Assembly (NCBI GenBank): GCA_000171835.1
Contig: ABHC01000012.1
Span: 1-64,000, forward strand
Reading direction: 5' to 3'
Source: an alpha proteobacterium BAL199
GTDB taxonomy: Bacteria > Pseudomonadota > Alphaproteobacteria > Thalassobaculales > Thalassobaculaceae
Length of the DNA stretch: 64,000 bases
Made by a program: the position numbers and the translations under genes. Under the pieces are notes generated by a model, which saw nothing but the letters and a program-made list of their open reading frames with translations, was not told where the DNA came from and did not search any database. Every line of letters begins with the position of its first letter. Positions within the stretch are counted from its first letter, which is position 1. Below, piece after piece: positions 27,838-35,915 of this stretch.

Positions 27838-27970
27838 GGGCGTCTCTTCGTTTTGGCGCGGCGCTCATTGAACGCGTCATGGAATACTTCGTTCCCGGGA
27901 TCGGTCGCCATTGGCAGACAGCATTCTGCGCGGTCGCCCCGTACTCATCCCGATCGGCCAGCATCCCGAC

Positions 27971-28627
27971 ATGATCCGACACATCGTTCAATGGATTGCT
28001 TCGGCCGTCCTTATCGCAACTGTGGTGCCGGGATGCACCAAGACCAAGACGTCGTCTCCGCAACGCACCGCGACCGAGCAGATCCTGCTGTCGACGGCGG
28101 TCGATCGGGCCGTTCGCGAATTGAACGTCAGCCTGCCGCCGGGCACTAGGGTATTCCTGGATGCGAACCGGTTCGAGGCCTATGACCGGGGATATGCGAT
28201 CAGCGCGATCCGGGACCGATTTCTCGCCAGCGGGGCTCATATGGCCGAGTCCCGGGAGAAGGCCGATGTAATTGCCGAACTCCGGGCCGGCGCGCTGTCG
28301 ACCAACGAGAGCGAGTCGATCGTCGGCATACCGTCGTACTCGGTTCCCATTCCGCTTGCCGGTGACCTCGAACTCCCCGAACTCGCATTGCTGAAACAAA
28401 CAACCAGTCGAGGTTTGGCGAAATTCGGTTTCACGGCGCACTGGACCGAGAACGGTGCGCTCGCCGCGCGCACCGATCCGGTGATCGGCGTCTCGGGGTT
28501 CGACGACTGGAAGCTGCTTGGCCTCGGTTGGCACGAAGGCGACATCATTCCGTCCAAGGTGCCGACCGCCGAACACCGACGACACCAGAATCCGGAAAAG
28601 GACGGGCCCGCCGAAGCGGACCCGTGA
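27971..28627 (+). CDS. Putative lipoprotein, unknown function
   Basis: A 218-residue protein starting MIRHIVQWIASAVLIATVVPGC with a lipobox ending PGC (Cys22). The mature part begins TKTKTSSPQRTATEQILLST and holds a conserved-looking AVDRAVREL and GTRVFLDANRFEAYDRGYAISAI-type beta/alpha segment. It resembles small lipoproteins annotated only as DUF-type (possibly DUF6655) but I cannot confirm that. It is divergent from opgH and convergent with opgD, lying between the two glucan genes on the opposite strand; a role in periplasmic glucan assembly is only suggested by position. Confidence 0.68.
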   Translation: MIRHIVQWIASAVLIATVVPGCTKTKTSSPQRTATEQILLSTAVDRAVRELNVSLPPGTRVFLDANRFEAYDRGYAISAIRDRFLASGAHMAESREKADVIAELRAGALSTNESESIVGIPSYSVPIPLAGDLELPELALLKQTTSRGLAKFGFTAHWTENGALAARTDPVIGVSGFDDWKLLGLGWHEGDIIPSKVPTAEHRRHQNPEKDGPAEADP

Positions 28628-28709
28628 GGCACAGGACGGACGTTCACGCGGGGGTCGACTTTGACCCCTATGTGCAGACCGCCGTCGGGCTGATGTATTC
28701 CTCCGCATC

Positions 28710-30275
28710 CTAAAGATCGGAGGCAAGCCACTGATAGGTCCAGGTCTCACTCAACGCACCACCTCGGTGTTCCAGAAACATGCGCAGATCAACCATGGCG
28801 GCGCCTTCCGTCAGTAGATCGAAAGTTACCCGCCAGCCGGCGTGCTCCTGGATGCGACGGGCGACTGGGCGCGCAATCTTGCCGGTATTCACCGTGATCA
28901 CCGGCCGCACCGGCGCCGCAGCATCTAGCATCATCAGATCACCGCCGACGAAGTCGACGACGAACGTCCGGTTCTTCCGGTCCCGCTCGGCCCATGGCAC
29001 CTCCGGAATGCCTATTCGGGTCGCAACCGCCCGGGCTGGCGCCGGCAGCCGGTCCGGCATGGCCGTCCCCCAATGCATTCGATACGACAACTCCGCCGGT
29101 TTATCCGGCTGCGGAGGTTGGTCTGGACGCCAATAGGCGACAATGTTGTCGTCATCTTCATCGCGGGCGGGCAGTTCCACCAGTTCGATCCGACCGGGAC
29201 CCCAGTCGCCTTTCGGCTCAATCCACAAATTCGGCCGTCGCTCGAAGAAGATCCGGTCGTCCTGATAGTGGTCGAAATTCCGATCACGCTGCAGCAGCCC
29301 AAAGCCGCGTGGGTTGTTGTCGGTGAAGGCGTTGACGTGCGGCTTGGCCGGATTGTGCAAAGGCCGCCAGATCCATTCTCCGGCTCCCGTCAGCATGCAC
29401 AGGCCATCGGAATCGTGCACCTCCGGTCGGTAGTCGTCGCGTTGCCGGTAGTCGTTCTCACCGTGCAGATACATCGACGTGATCGGTGCGATCCCCGCAC
29501 TATCCAAACGAGTCCGCGGAAAGATTGCGGTATCCACGTCGATCACCGTCGTCCGTCCGGGTTCGATGACAAAGCGGTACGCTCCAGCCGTGCTGGCGCT
29601 GTCGAGGAGCGCGAGAACCGTGAGGCTGCCGTCATCCTGTTTCGGGCGGTGGAGCCACAGCGCCCGGAACATCGGAAACTCTTCGCTGCCGAACCGGGCT
29701 GTGTCGACCGCTAGGCCACGCGCCGACAGGCCGTATTGCAGTTCCCCACCGACCGCCCGGAAGTAGCTGGCTCCCAGGAACGAAGCGAGGTCGCGATCCC
29801 AGTTCAACCGGCCGTACAGACGGAACCCGGCATAACCAAGTGCATCTTCCTCGTCGACAGTCGGCCGTACATCACCGTAGGTGAAGCGAGCGGGATCAAA
29901 GCCGATCGCCTTGGTTTCCCCGCCGACGATCTCAAAAATCCGCACCGGGTACTGGAACAGTCCACCGGCATGGAACATGCCGACCTCGAAGGGTGAGTCA
30001 CCGCCCGCCCAAAGCCTGGATTTGCGCCCGGAATGGATCGCGAAATACGCGTCGCGATCCATTTTGGTGAACCGATCGGGGATACGCGGGGGAGCTTTGA
30101 AGGTTCCGCGGGCCAGCGTCTCGGCCAACGCTCGGACCCCTGCGTAGTCACGCACGCCGAGATAGGCGGCAGCGGCTGCCTCGTCGCCTGCAGCCAGTCC
30201 CTGTGCGGGCAGGCCGGTCGCGCAGACAGCCAACAGGACGCCCTTGATCAGAGCGTCTCGCCTGGTAATCGACAT
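28710..30275 (-). CDS. opgD: Periplasmic glucan biosynthesis protein OpgD/OpgG family
   Basis: A 521-residue periplasmic protein needed for branching or modification of osmoregulated glucans. The leader MSITRRDALIKGVLLAVCAT contains a twin-arginine motif, as in OpgD (OpgG uses Sec). The mature protein has the MdoG domains, with FEVGMFHAGGLFQYPVRIFE, a region around FPRTRLDSAGIAPITSMYLHGENDYR and RWIWRPL-like aromatic segments, plus a C-terminal immunoglobulin-like domain. ATG at 30275 sets the RR motif at residues 5-6; an earlier in-frame start adds 31 residues. An IS256 element ends 126 bases upstream of the start and may have displaced the native promoter. Confidence 0.9.
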   Translation of the reverse strand: MSITRRDALIKGVLLAVCATGLPAQGLAAGDEAAAAAYLGVRDYAGVRALAETLARGTFKAPPRIPDRFTKMDRDAYFAIHSGRKSRLWAGGDSPFEVGMFHAGGLFQYPVRIFEIVGGETKAIGFDPARFTYGDVRPTVDEEDALGYAGFRLYGRLNWDRDLASFLGASYFRAVGGELQYGLSARGLAVDTARFGSEEFPMFRALWLHRPKQDDGSLTVLALLDSASTAGAYRFVIEPGRTTVIDVDTAIFPRTRLDSAGIAPITSMYLHGENDYRQRDDYRPEVHDSDGLCMLTGAGEWIWRPLHNPAKPHVNAFTDNNPRGFGLLQRDRNFDHYQDDRIFFERRPNLWIEPKGDWGPGRIELVELPARDEDDDNIVAYWRPDQPPQPDKPAELSYRMHWGTAMPDRLPAPARAVATRIGIPEVPWAERDRKNRTFVVDFVGGDLMMLDAAAPVRPVITVNTGKIARPVARRIQEHAGWRVTFDLLTEGAAMVDLRMFLEHRGGALSETWTYQWLASDL

Positions 30276-30401
30276 GGCGTAATTATCTCCAAAGCACGGA
30301 TTGAAACCGAGCGATTGTCGCCCGACATCTTCGTTTCGCGACAATCGCTGTGGTGCAGCATAAACCATCTCGACGAAGATGGGTGGGTATGTCCCGGTCG
30401 A

Positions 30402-31797
30402 TGTTGAAATAGGGGAGCAGGCGTTGCCCGCCTTGAGCCATTAGGCTCGGGGTGTCGAATCCGCGAAGGAGAGCAACGCCATGAAGAAAGCTACCAGATC
30501 TGCCGGCGTGGTGCCGGCGGCAATCGTCGATGAGGCTTGGCAGGAAGTCGGAGCCAGCTTCGATCGTTTCTGCCTGACGGCGGGCCTGGCGACTTTGGCG
30601 ACGATGATGGATGAGGAGGCGGCCGAGCTGTGCGGCCCGCGCTACGGCCGGGCTGCTGGGCGAGACGGGTATCGCTGGGGCAAGACCAAGGGGAAGGTCG
30701 GCTTCCACGGCGGCAAGGTCGAGATCGATCGTCCTCGCGTTCGTGCTCGCGACGGCGGCGAGCTGGCGCTGCCGAGCTGGGAGGCGGCGCAGTCGGAAGA
30801 CCTGCTCGGCAAGTGGGCGCTGAACCTGATGCTGATCAACGTCTCGACCCGCAAGTTCGGCCGCGCCGTCCGCCTGCCGGGCGGCGACATCCCGGCGGCC
30901 CCCGGGTCGGGAGTGTCGAAGTCGGCGGTGTCGCGGCGGTTCGTGGCGCTGTCGGCGGAACGCATGAAGGAATGGATGGCCGCCGACTTGTCCGCCCTGG
31001 ACCTGCTGGCGATCCAGATCGACGGCATCCACATCGAGGAAGACCTGATGCTGCTGGCCGCCGTCGGCATCGACGGCATCGGCGACAAGCATCCGCTCGG
31101 CGTGATCGAGGGGGCCAGCGAGAACGCCGCCGTGGCCCAGGCGCTGCTCGACAACCTGGTCGGCCGCGGCCTCGATCCCGCGGTCTGCCGACTGTTCATC
31201 ATCGACGGCGCCAAGGCGCTGTCGAAGGCGATTCGCAACACCTTCGGCCGCGACACCCCGATCCAGCGCTGCCAGGTCCACAAGGCCCGCAACATCGCAG
31301 AGCGCCTGCCCAAGTCCTTGCAGGCCGGCGTCCGCAAGGCGCTGCGTCAGGCCTGGGAACTGGACGACGCCGACAAGGCCGAGAAGCTGATCCGCAACCT
31401 CGCCCGTCGCCTGGAGCGCGACGCCCCGGGCGTGTCGGCCAGCATCCTGGAGGGCCTCGACGAGATCCTCACCGTCACCCGCCTCGGTCTGCCAGTCGAA
31501 CTACGCCGGTCGCTCGCCTGCACCAACATCATCGAGAACATGAACGGAACCGTCCGCCGGGTCTGCCGCAACGTCAAACGCTGGCAGGACGCGGCCATGG
31601 CGCTGCGCTGGACCGCCGCTGCCATGCTCGAGGCCGCCAAGGGTTTCCGCCGCCTCAAGGCCCACAAGCAACTCCCGAGCCTGCGCCGAGCCCTGGCGGC
31701 CCACCAGGACAGGAACGCGATCAACCACGACCTTGAACAGCAGGCGGTCGCCGCATAGCATCGTCAACCAACAGCGCCTGCCGAGCAAATTTCAACA
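30402..31797 (+). mobile_element. IS256-family insertion sequence
   Basis: A complete element carrying one transposase gene. Imperfect terminal inverted repeats are visible: 30402-30423 (begins TGTTGAAAT) and 31775-31797 (ends ATTTCAACA), sharing the outer nine bases exactly and an inner CAGGCG block, with one gap. The flanking eight bases (30394-30401 and 31798-31805) do not match, so no target duplication is evident. No other copy is in the window. Confidence 0.88.
30481..31758 (+). CDS. IS256-family transposase (Mutator-like)
   Basis: A 425-residue DDE transposase, intact. The family layout is clear: N-terminal EEAAELCGPRYGRAAGRDGYRWG, catalytic Asp in LLAIQIDGIHIEED, the second Asp in LFIIDGAKALSKAIRNTFG, the IQRCQVHKARNIAERLP zinc/structural motif and the catalytic Glu region CTNIIENMNGTVRRVCRNVKRW. 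A GGAG site precedes the ATG. Length is typical (about 400). Its coding strand is opposite to opgD. Confidence 0.96.
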   Translation: MKKATRSAGVVPAAIVDEAWQEVGASFDRFCLTAGLATLATMMDEEAAELCGPRYGRAAGRDGYRWGKTKGKVGFHGGKVEIDRPRVRARDGGELALPSWEAAQSEDLLGKWALNLMLINVSTRKFGRAVRLPGGDIPAAPGSGVSKSAVSRRFVALSAERMKEWMAADLSALDLLAIQIDGIHIEEDLMLLAAVGIDGIGDKHPLGVIEGASENAAVAQALLDNLVGRGLDPAVCRLFIIDGAKALSKAIRNTFGRDTPIQRCQVHKARNIAERLPKSLQAGVRKALRQAWELDDADKAEKLIRNLARRLERDAPGVSASILEGLDEILTVTRLGLPVELRRSLACTNIIENMNGTVRRVCRNVKRWQDAAMALRWTAAAMLEAAKGFRRLKAHKQLPSLRRALAAHQDRNAINHDLEQQAVAA

Positions 31798-31923
31798 CGG
31801 CGAGGGACATCCCCAGATGGGTTGCCTGGAGTAGCTTGCCGCAGTTTCGTCGGTTTGAGATACCCAAAACGGGGAACCGGTGTCCGGTCCGTTGGTTAAT
31901 GGACACACGCACTGGAGACTTCC

Positions 31924-32109
31924 ATGACCGACAGTATTTTCCTCGCACCCGCGGAAGCATTCGTGCTGGACCCGCCGGTCGGCGTCCCGGCTCCAGCCCC
32001 GCTTGAGATGCCGCGCCGCACAATTCGGCGGTTTCCTGTGGATTTCAGCCGTCTGCTGCCGCGGTCGGTTCCCGTGGGCAACACCGCACAAGACTCACGC
32101 AGCGCGTAG
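31924..32109 (+). CDS. Small hypothetical protein, 61 residues
   Basis: A short open frame, MTDSIFLAPAEAFVLDPPVG..., proline- and arginine-rich, ending DSRSA. A good GGAG site lies 8 bases before the ATG. A 6-bp inverted repeat (GTGTCC at 31880-31885, GGACAC at 31901-31906) stands in its leader. No family recognised. It lies just beyond the IS element, so it could also be a remnant of disrupted sequence. Confidence 0.35.
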   Translation: MTDSIFLAPAEAFVLDPPVGVPAPAPLEMPRRTIRRFPVDFSRLLPRSVPVGNTAQDSRSA

Positions 32110-32138
32110 TTCCGTTGCCTTCGACCGTTAGCGCGTCA

Positions 32139-32351
32139 TCATGCTGCGGACGAAACAAGGCTGTGCCGCACCTCATCGTCGAACAGCACCCACGCGGGGT
32201 ACTCCCGCTCGACCGGGTCTACCACGCCCGCTCGGCGTCCTGACCCGATGAAGATCGGGGCATAGGGATCCGCGCCGGCGGCGCGTGCCCTAAGAACCGC
32301 GTTGGCTGCCCGCGTCTCCCGCTCGACCAGACTGGTATCTGCCCAGTTCAT
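32139..32351 (-). CDS. Small hypothetical protein, 70 residues
   Basis: A 70-residue protein beginning MNWADTSLVERETRAANAVL and containing GADPYAPIFIGSGRRAGVVD and EYPAWVLFDDEVRHSL. The ribosome-binding site GGGAGGTGACG before the ATG is among the best in the window, which argues for a real gene. An ATG 19 codons earlier is open but unnecessary. No family recognised; soluble, no signal peptide. Confidence 0.55.
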   Translation of the reverse strand: MNWADTSLVERETRAANAVLRARAAGADPYAPIFIGSGRRAGVVDPVEREYPAWVLFDDEVRHSLVSSAA

Positions 32352-32444
32352 CGTCACCTCCCACTCCGGGTGATTGTCTGTAGCGGAGCCAAGCAAAAGC
32401 CAGGCCACCCGGGTGTCGATGAGAGGTTTCAGACACGGAACCTG

Positions 32445-33365
32445 TCAGTCACCGTCCACATATGGCTTAAGGGCGCACCAGATCGACGTGTGGTGCGGAA
32501 CCGGCACGCCGAGTTCGGCGCCGCGCCGCGCCACCAGCCCGGACAGGCTGGCGACCTCGATCCGACGGCCGCGGGCCAGATCGTGGTACATCGACGCGTA
32601 CATGCCCGGAGGAAAGCTCTTCGACAAGGCAATCGAGCGTTCGATGATGTCGGCCGACGTGCGAATGCCCGCGGCAGCCGCCACCGCCACGACTTCCTTC
32701 ATCAACTCCTGGGCCAGCGCCATGATCTCCGGATCGGTGTAGACCTCACCGGCCGGTTTGCGCAGCAACGTTGTCAGGCCGGCGTTCGTTGCCAGCAGGA
32801 CGAACTTGTCCCAGAGGGCCGCACGGATGTCGGACGACACCTCAGCCTCGAAGCCGGCCGACCGACAGGAATCGCGGAATGCGAGCGCCCGATCCGAGAC
32901 CGTGCCGTCAAGTTCGCCGAACACTACCTTCGACATCTCCGACGTGTAGCGAACCACCCCCGGTTCGGCGATCAGCGCCGACACATAGGCAGCACCGCCG
33001 AGAACCGCTTCGGTGCCGATCACCGTCGCCAACCGGTCCGGTCCGTCGACGCCATTCTGCAGATTGATGACCATGGTCCGCGGACCGACGACTGGCCGGA
33101 TTGCCACGCCAGCCGCTTCTGTGTCGTACAGCTTGACCGCGAACAGGACGACGTCGACTGGACTGTCCAGGGTTGCAAGGTTATCGGTCGCGCCGACCGA
33201 TGGCAGGACGATATCGCCGCGCGCACCCTCGAGGCGAAAGCCGTTGCGGCGGATCGCCTCAAGGTGAGCGCCGCGGGCAACGAACACCACCTCGTGTCCC
33301 GCGCGCGCCAGATGCGCTCCGAAGTATCCGCCGACCCCACCGGCGCCCATGACCACGATCCGCAT
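32445..33365 (-). CDS. panE: 2-dehydropantoate 2-reductase (ketopantoate reductase)
   Basis: A 306-residue NADPH-dependent enzyme reducing ketopantoate to pantoate for coenzyme A. Rossmann motif MGAGGVGGYFGAHLARAGHEV with GAGGVGG at 7-13; catalytic lysine in LWDKFVLLATNAGLTTLL; the conserved RIEVASLSGLVARRGAELGVPVP segment supplies the Glu and substrate-binding residues. The ATG at 33365 follows GAGGA. Related enzymes of this fold act on other 2-oxo acids, so the exact substrate is likely but not certain. Confidence 0.88.
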   Translation of the reverse strand: MRIVVMGAGGVGGYFGAHLARAGHEVVFVARGAHLEAIRRNGFRLEGARGDIVLPSVGATDNLATLDSPVDVVLFAVKLYDTEAAGVAIRPVVGPRTMVINLQNGVDGPDRLATVIGTEAVLGGAAYVSALIAEPGVVRYTSEMSKVVFGELDGTVSDRALAFRDSCRSAGFEAEVSSDIRAALWDKFVLLATNAGLTTLLRKPAGEVYTDPEIMALAQELMKEVVAVAAAAGIRTSADIIERSIALSKSFPPGMYASMYHDLARGRRIEVASLSGLVARRGAELGVPVPHHTSIWCALKPYVDGD

Positions 33366-33481
33366 CGGCCGTCCTCGCACTGTTCTCTGTCACGTTAGGT
33401 GACCTGCGAGACGGCGCCAAGGCAAGTGCGGCGAGTGACACTTCAGTCACCATCCATATTTCGGAAACGAATCGAATTATG

Positions 33482-33511
33482 TTTACAGTTTGGTAATCTA
33501 TTTCCTATAAT
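33482..33511 (+). promoter_or_regulatory. Predicted promoter of the TPR-protein gene
   Basis: TTTACA (33482-33487) and a perfect TATAAT (33506-33511) with an 18-base spacer, inside an AT-rich stretch 55 bases upstream of the start at 33566. A good sigma-70-type match for a GC-rich genome. Confidence 0.65.
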
Positions 33512-33565
33512 GCTTTTCCAAATGCGATGTCATTATCGGACATTGCCTTCGATAGGGGTCAAGAA

Positions 33566-34234
33566 ATGGCTCTGAACCGCTTGATGACATGCCTGCTCAT
33601 AACCACCGTGCTGGTCACCGGGACCTCGGAGGTGGTTCGCGCGGCCGACCGGCCGAACACTCTGGCGTCACTGCTGTCCGCGGCCCGCAGTGCCGAGGTT
33701 GAAGGCAGAGATGATCGCGCGGCAGCCCTGTACCGCCATGCACATGAAGCCTTTCCTCTGACGATCGAGCCGTTGATCGGCTGGGGCCAACTCGCGAACC
33801 GGATCGGAGCGCACGACGAAGCCGTTGTTCTGCTCCAATCGGCGCTCTCGATGCGACAGCATGATCGCGATGCGCGACGGCACCTGGGCGAAGCGCTGGT
33901 CAACCTGGACCGGGGCGACGAAGCGCTGGCGGTCTACGAAAGGCTTCTGGTCGAAGACCCTACGCAAGCGTCGGACTGGAACGGCAAGGGACTGGCACTT
34001 GAACTGATCGATCGGCGCCAGGAAGCCCGCGTCGCCTATCGCGCCGGCTTGGCCCTGTCTCCTCACGATCCTCAACTGCTGAGCAATCTGGAACTGTCGC
34101 TCGCGTCCGAGAGTGCTCCGACCCGCACGGATCATTCGAATGGTATCGCCTTGGCCTCCATCGCAGGCAACCCAACTCCAGCGGCCCAGACTCTATCAGC
34201 CGCTGTTCCACGTTCCGTCGGGCGCGATCCCTGA
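33566..34234 (+). CDS. Secreted TPR-repeat protein
   Basis: A 222-residue protein with a signal peptide (MALNRLMTCLLITTVLVTGTSEVVRA, cleavage near residue 27) followed by about four tetratricopeptide repeats (about 30-190): EGRDDRAAALYRHAHEAFP, IGAHDEAVVLLQSALSMRQ, LDRGDEALAVYERLLVEDP and DRRQEARVAYRAGLALSP. This resembles TadD-like pilus-assembly lipoproteins, but no lipobox and no pilus genes are present. ATG at 33566 is used with AGGGG upstream. A terminator follows at 34300-34331. It is probably a periplasmic scaffold. Confidence 0.8.
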   Translation: MALNRLMTCLLITTVLVTGTSEVVRAADRPNTLASLLSAARSAEVEGRDDRAAALYRHAHEAFPLTIEPLIGWGQLANRIGAHDEAVVLLQSALSMRQHDRDARRHLGEALVNLDRGDEALAVYERLLVEDPTQASDWNGKGLALELIDRRQEARVAYRAGLALSPHDPQLLSNLELSLASESAPTRTDHSNGIALASIAGNPTPAAQTLSAAVPRSVGRDP

Positions 34235-34299
34235 TCGCGTCCCGCCGGCCTCGCCCGATTCTGCCGGGCACCTCCTCCCGACTCCCATAGAGAACTCAA

Positions 34300-34331
34300 A
34301 GGCCGGTTCAGTTGAACCGGCCTCTTTCTTT
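34300..34331 (+). terminator. Rho-independent terminator after the TPR gene
   Basis: AGGCCGGTTCA (34300-34310) and TGAACCGGCCT (34313-34323) form a perfect 11-bp stem, with CTTTCTTTG following. It separates the TPR gene from the flavoenzyme operon. Confidence 0.85.
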
Positions 34332-34435
34332 GTTCACACACCCTTCCGGCCGGTTCCACACCTCCGATCGGCACACCACTTGGCCGACGTCCCGGCCGAA
34401 GGCTAAGCTCGCGCCGACACAGCAACCGGCGGCCA

Positions 34436-35902
34436 ATGATCCGATCCCCCTCACACACGCTCGCCGAGCTCGAAAGCCGTCTGTCCTATGACTTGGCCTG
34501 CCTGAACGAGCCGCCGGCGCGTTGGGCGCGACCTGTTCCAGGGCCTGACGGTGGACCGATGCTGGATGCCCTGGTGATCGGTGCCGGTATGTGCGGTCTC
34601 GTCGCCGCGGCAGCACTGCGGAGGCGAGGGCTGACGGCGTTGCGCATCGTCGACCGGCGGATCGAAGGTCACGAAGGTCCGTGGGTTACCTATGCCCGGA
34701 TGCGGACCCTTCGATCTCCCAAGCACCTTGCCGGCCCTGCCCTCGGAATCGCCTCCCTCACCTTCCGGGCGTGGTTCGAAGCACAGTGGGGCGCGGCGGC
34801 GTGGGAGGTGCTGGACCGGATTCCCCGCACCCAGTGGATGGACTACCTGCGCTGGTATCGCCGGGTGCTGTCCCTGCCCGTGGAGAACCGCGTCGAAGCC
34901 GTCGCCGTCGATCCGGTGCCGAATGGCCTGGCGGTCCAGCTCAGCCGATCCGGTAAATCCGAAACAGTCTTTACCCGCCGGCTGATCCTGGCATCCGGGC
35001 GCGAAGGGATTGCAAGCCCGCGGACGCCGGACTGGGCCACCGCGCTGCCTGTGGATCGACTGTCGCACACAGCGGAGGCGATCGACTTTCCTTCGCTGGC
35101 CGGCATGGCAATTGCGGTTGTTGGCTACGGTGCCTCGGCCTTCGACAACGCCGCCGAGGCGCTGGAGGCTGGTGCGGCGTCGGTTGTCATGCTCACCCGG
35201 CGCCCGACCATGCCACGGGTCAACAAGTTCAAAGGCGTGGTCTACCCGGGGTTCACCCTGGGCTTCCCGACCCTGCCGCCCGCCGATCGATGGCAGCTGC
35301 TGACCTACCTCTTCGACTCCAAGGTGGCGCCGCCACGGGCGTCGGTGCTGCGGGTCTGCGACGATCCGCGCTTCGCGATCGCCAACGGCGCCGGCGTAAC
35401 CGCTGCCGAGTTGCGGGGAGACCGGGTGCGCCTAGCGACCACGGCCGGCGGCTACACCATCGACCACGTCATCCTGGGAACCGGATTCAAGATCGATCTG
35501 GCCGGATCGTCCTTGCTGGCGCCGATCGCGGACCGGATCGCTACCTGGCGGCGCCTGATCGAGCCCCCACCAGAACAGACCGGCCACGAATTTCTGGACT
35601 TCCCCGACCTTGGGCCCGGCTTCGAACTGCAATCGCAAACGCCCGGCGACCTGCCCTGGCTGTCGCGGATTCACGCCTTCACCTTTGCCGCCGCGATGAG
35701 CCACGGCAACGTCTCGGGGGACATCCCGGCGGTCAGCGACGGCGCCAACCGGCTGGCCGACGCGATCGCCGCCGCGGAGTTCCGAGACGAACGAGAGCAT
35801 CATGAGGAAACCCTGCGCGCCTTCGACGATCCGGAACTGTCGATCGAGGACGTTGCCCGACTCCGCCCGATCGCCGCATCGATTCCCGACGTCGCCGACT
35901 GA
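34436..35902 (+). CDS. FAD/NAD(P)-binding flavin monooxygenase-like protein
   Basis: A 488-residue two-dinucleotide-fold flavoprotein. FAD motif: VIGAGMCGLVAAAALRRRG (GAGMCG 49-54); the second NADPH-binding turn is VVGYGASAFDNAAEALEAGA in the middle. LILASGREGIASP and VILGTGFKID mark strands of the second domain. This is the layout of FMO/Baeyer-Villiger and related monooxygenases, but it is not assigned to a substrate. An N-terminal extension of about 43 residues precedes the FAD motif. No good ribosome-binding site is visible. First gene of a five-gene tight run (34436-41101). Confidence 0.78.
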   Translation: MIRSPSHTLAELESRLSYDLACLNEPPARWARPVPGPDGGPMLDALVIGAGMCGLVAAAALRRRGLTALRIVDRRIEGHEGPWVTYARMRTLRSPKHLAGPALGIASLTFRAWFEAQWGAAAWEVLDRIPRTQWMDYLRWYRRVLSLPVENRVEAVAVDPVPNGLAVQLSRSGKSETVFTRRLILASGREGIASPRTPDWATALPVDRLSHTAEAIDFPSLAGMAIAVVGYGASAFDNAAEALEAGAASVVMLTRRPTMPRVNKFKGVVYPGFTLGFPTLPPADRWQLLTYLFDSKVAPPRASVLRVCDDPRFAIANGAGVTAAELRGDRVRLATTAGGYTIDHVILGTGFKIDLAGSSLLAPIADRIATWRRLIEPPPEQTGHEFLDFPDLGPGFELQSQTPGDLPWLSRIHAFTFAAAMSHGNVSGDIPAVSDGANRLADAIAAAEFRDEREHHEETLRAFDDPELSIEDVARLRPIAASIPDVAD

Positions 35903-35915
35903 CTAGGAAGCCCCA

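Noticed and set aside
30283-31281. Minus-strand open frames within the IS256 element
   Set aside because: Opposite the transposase and lacking motifs; IS256 elements carry a single gene.
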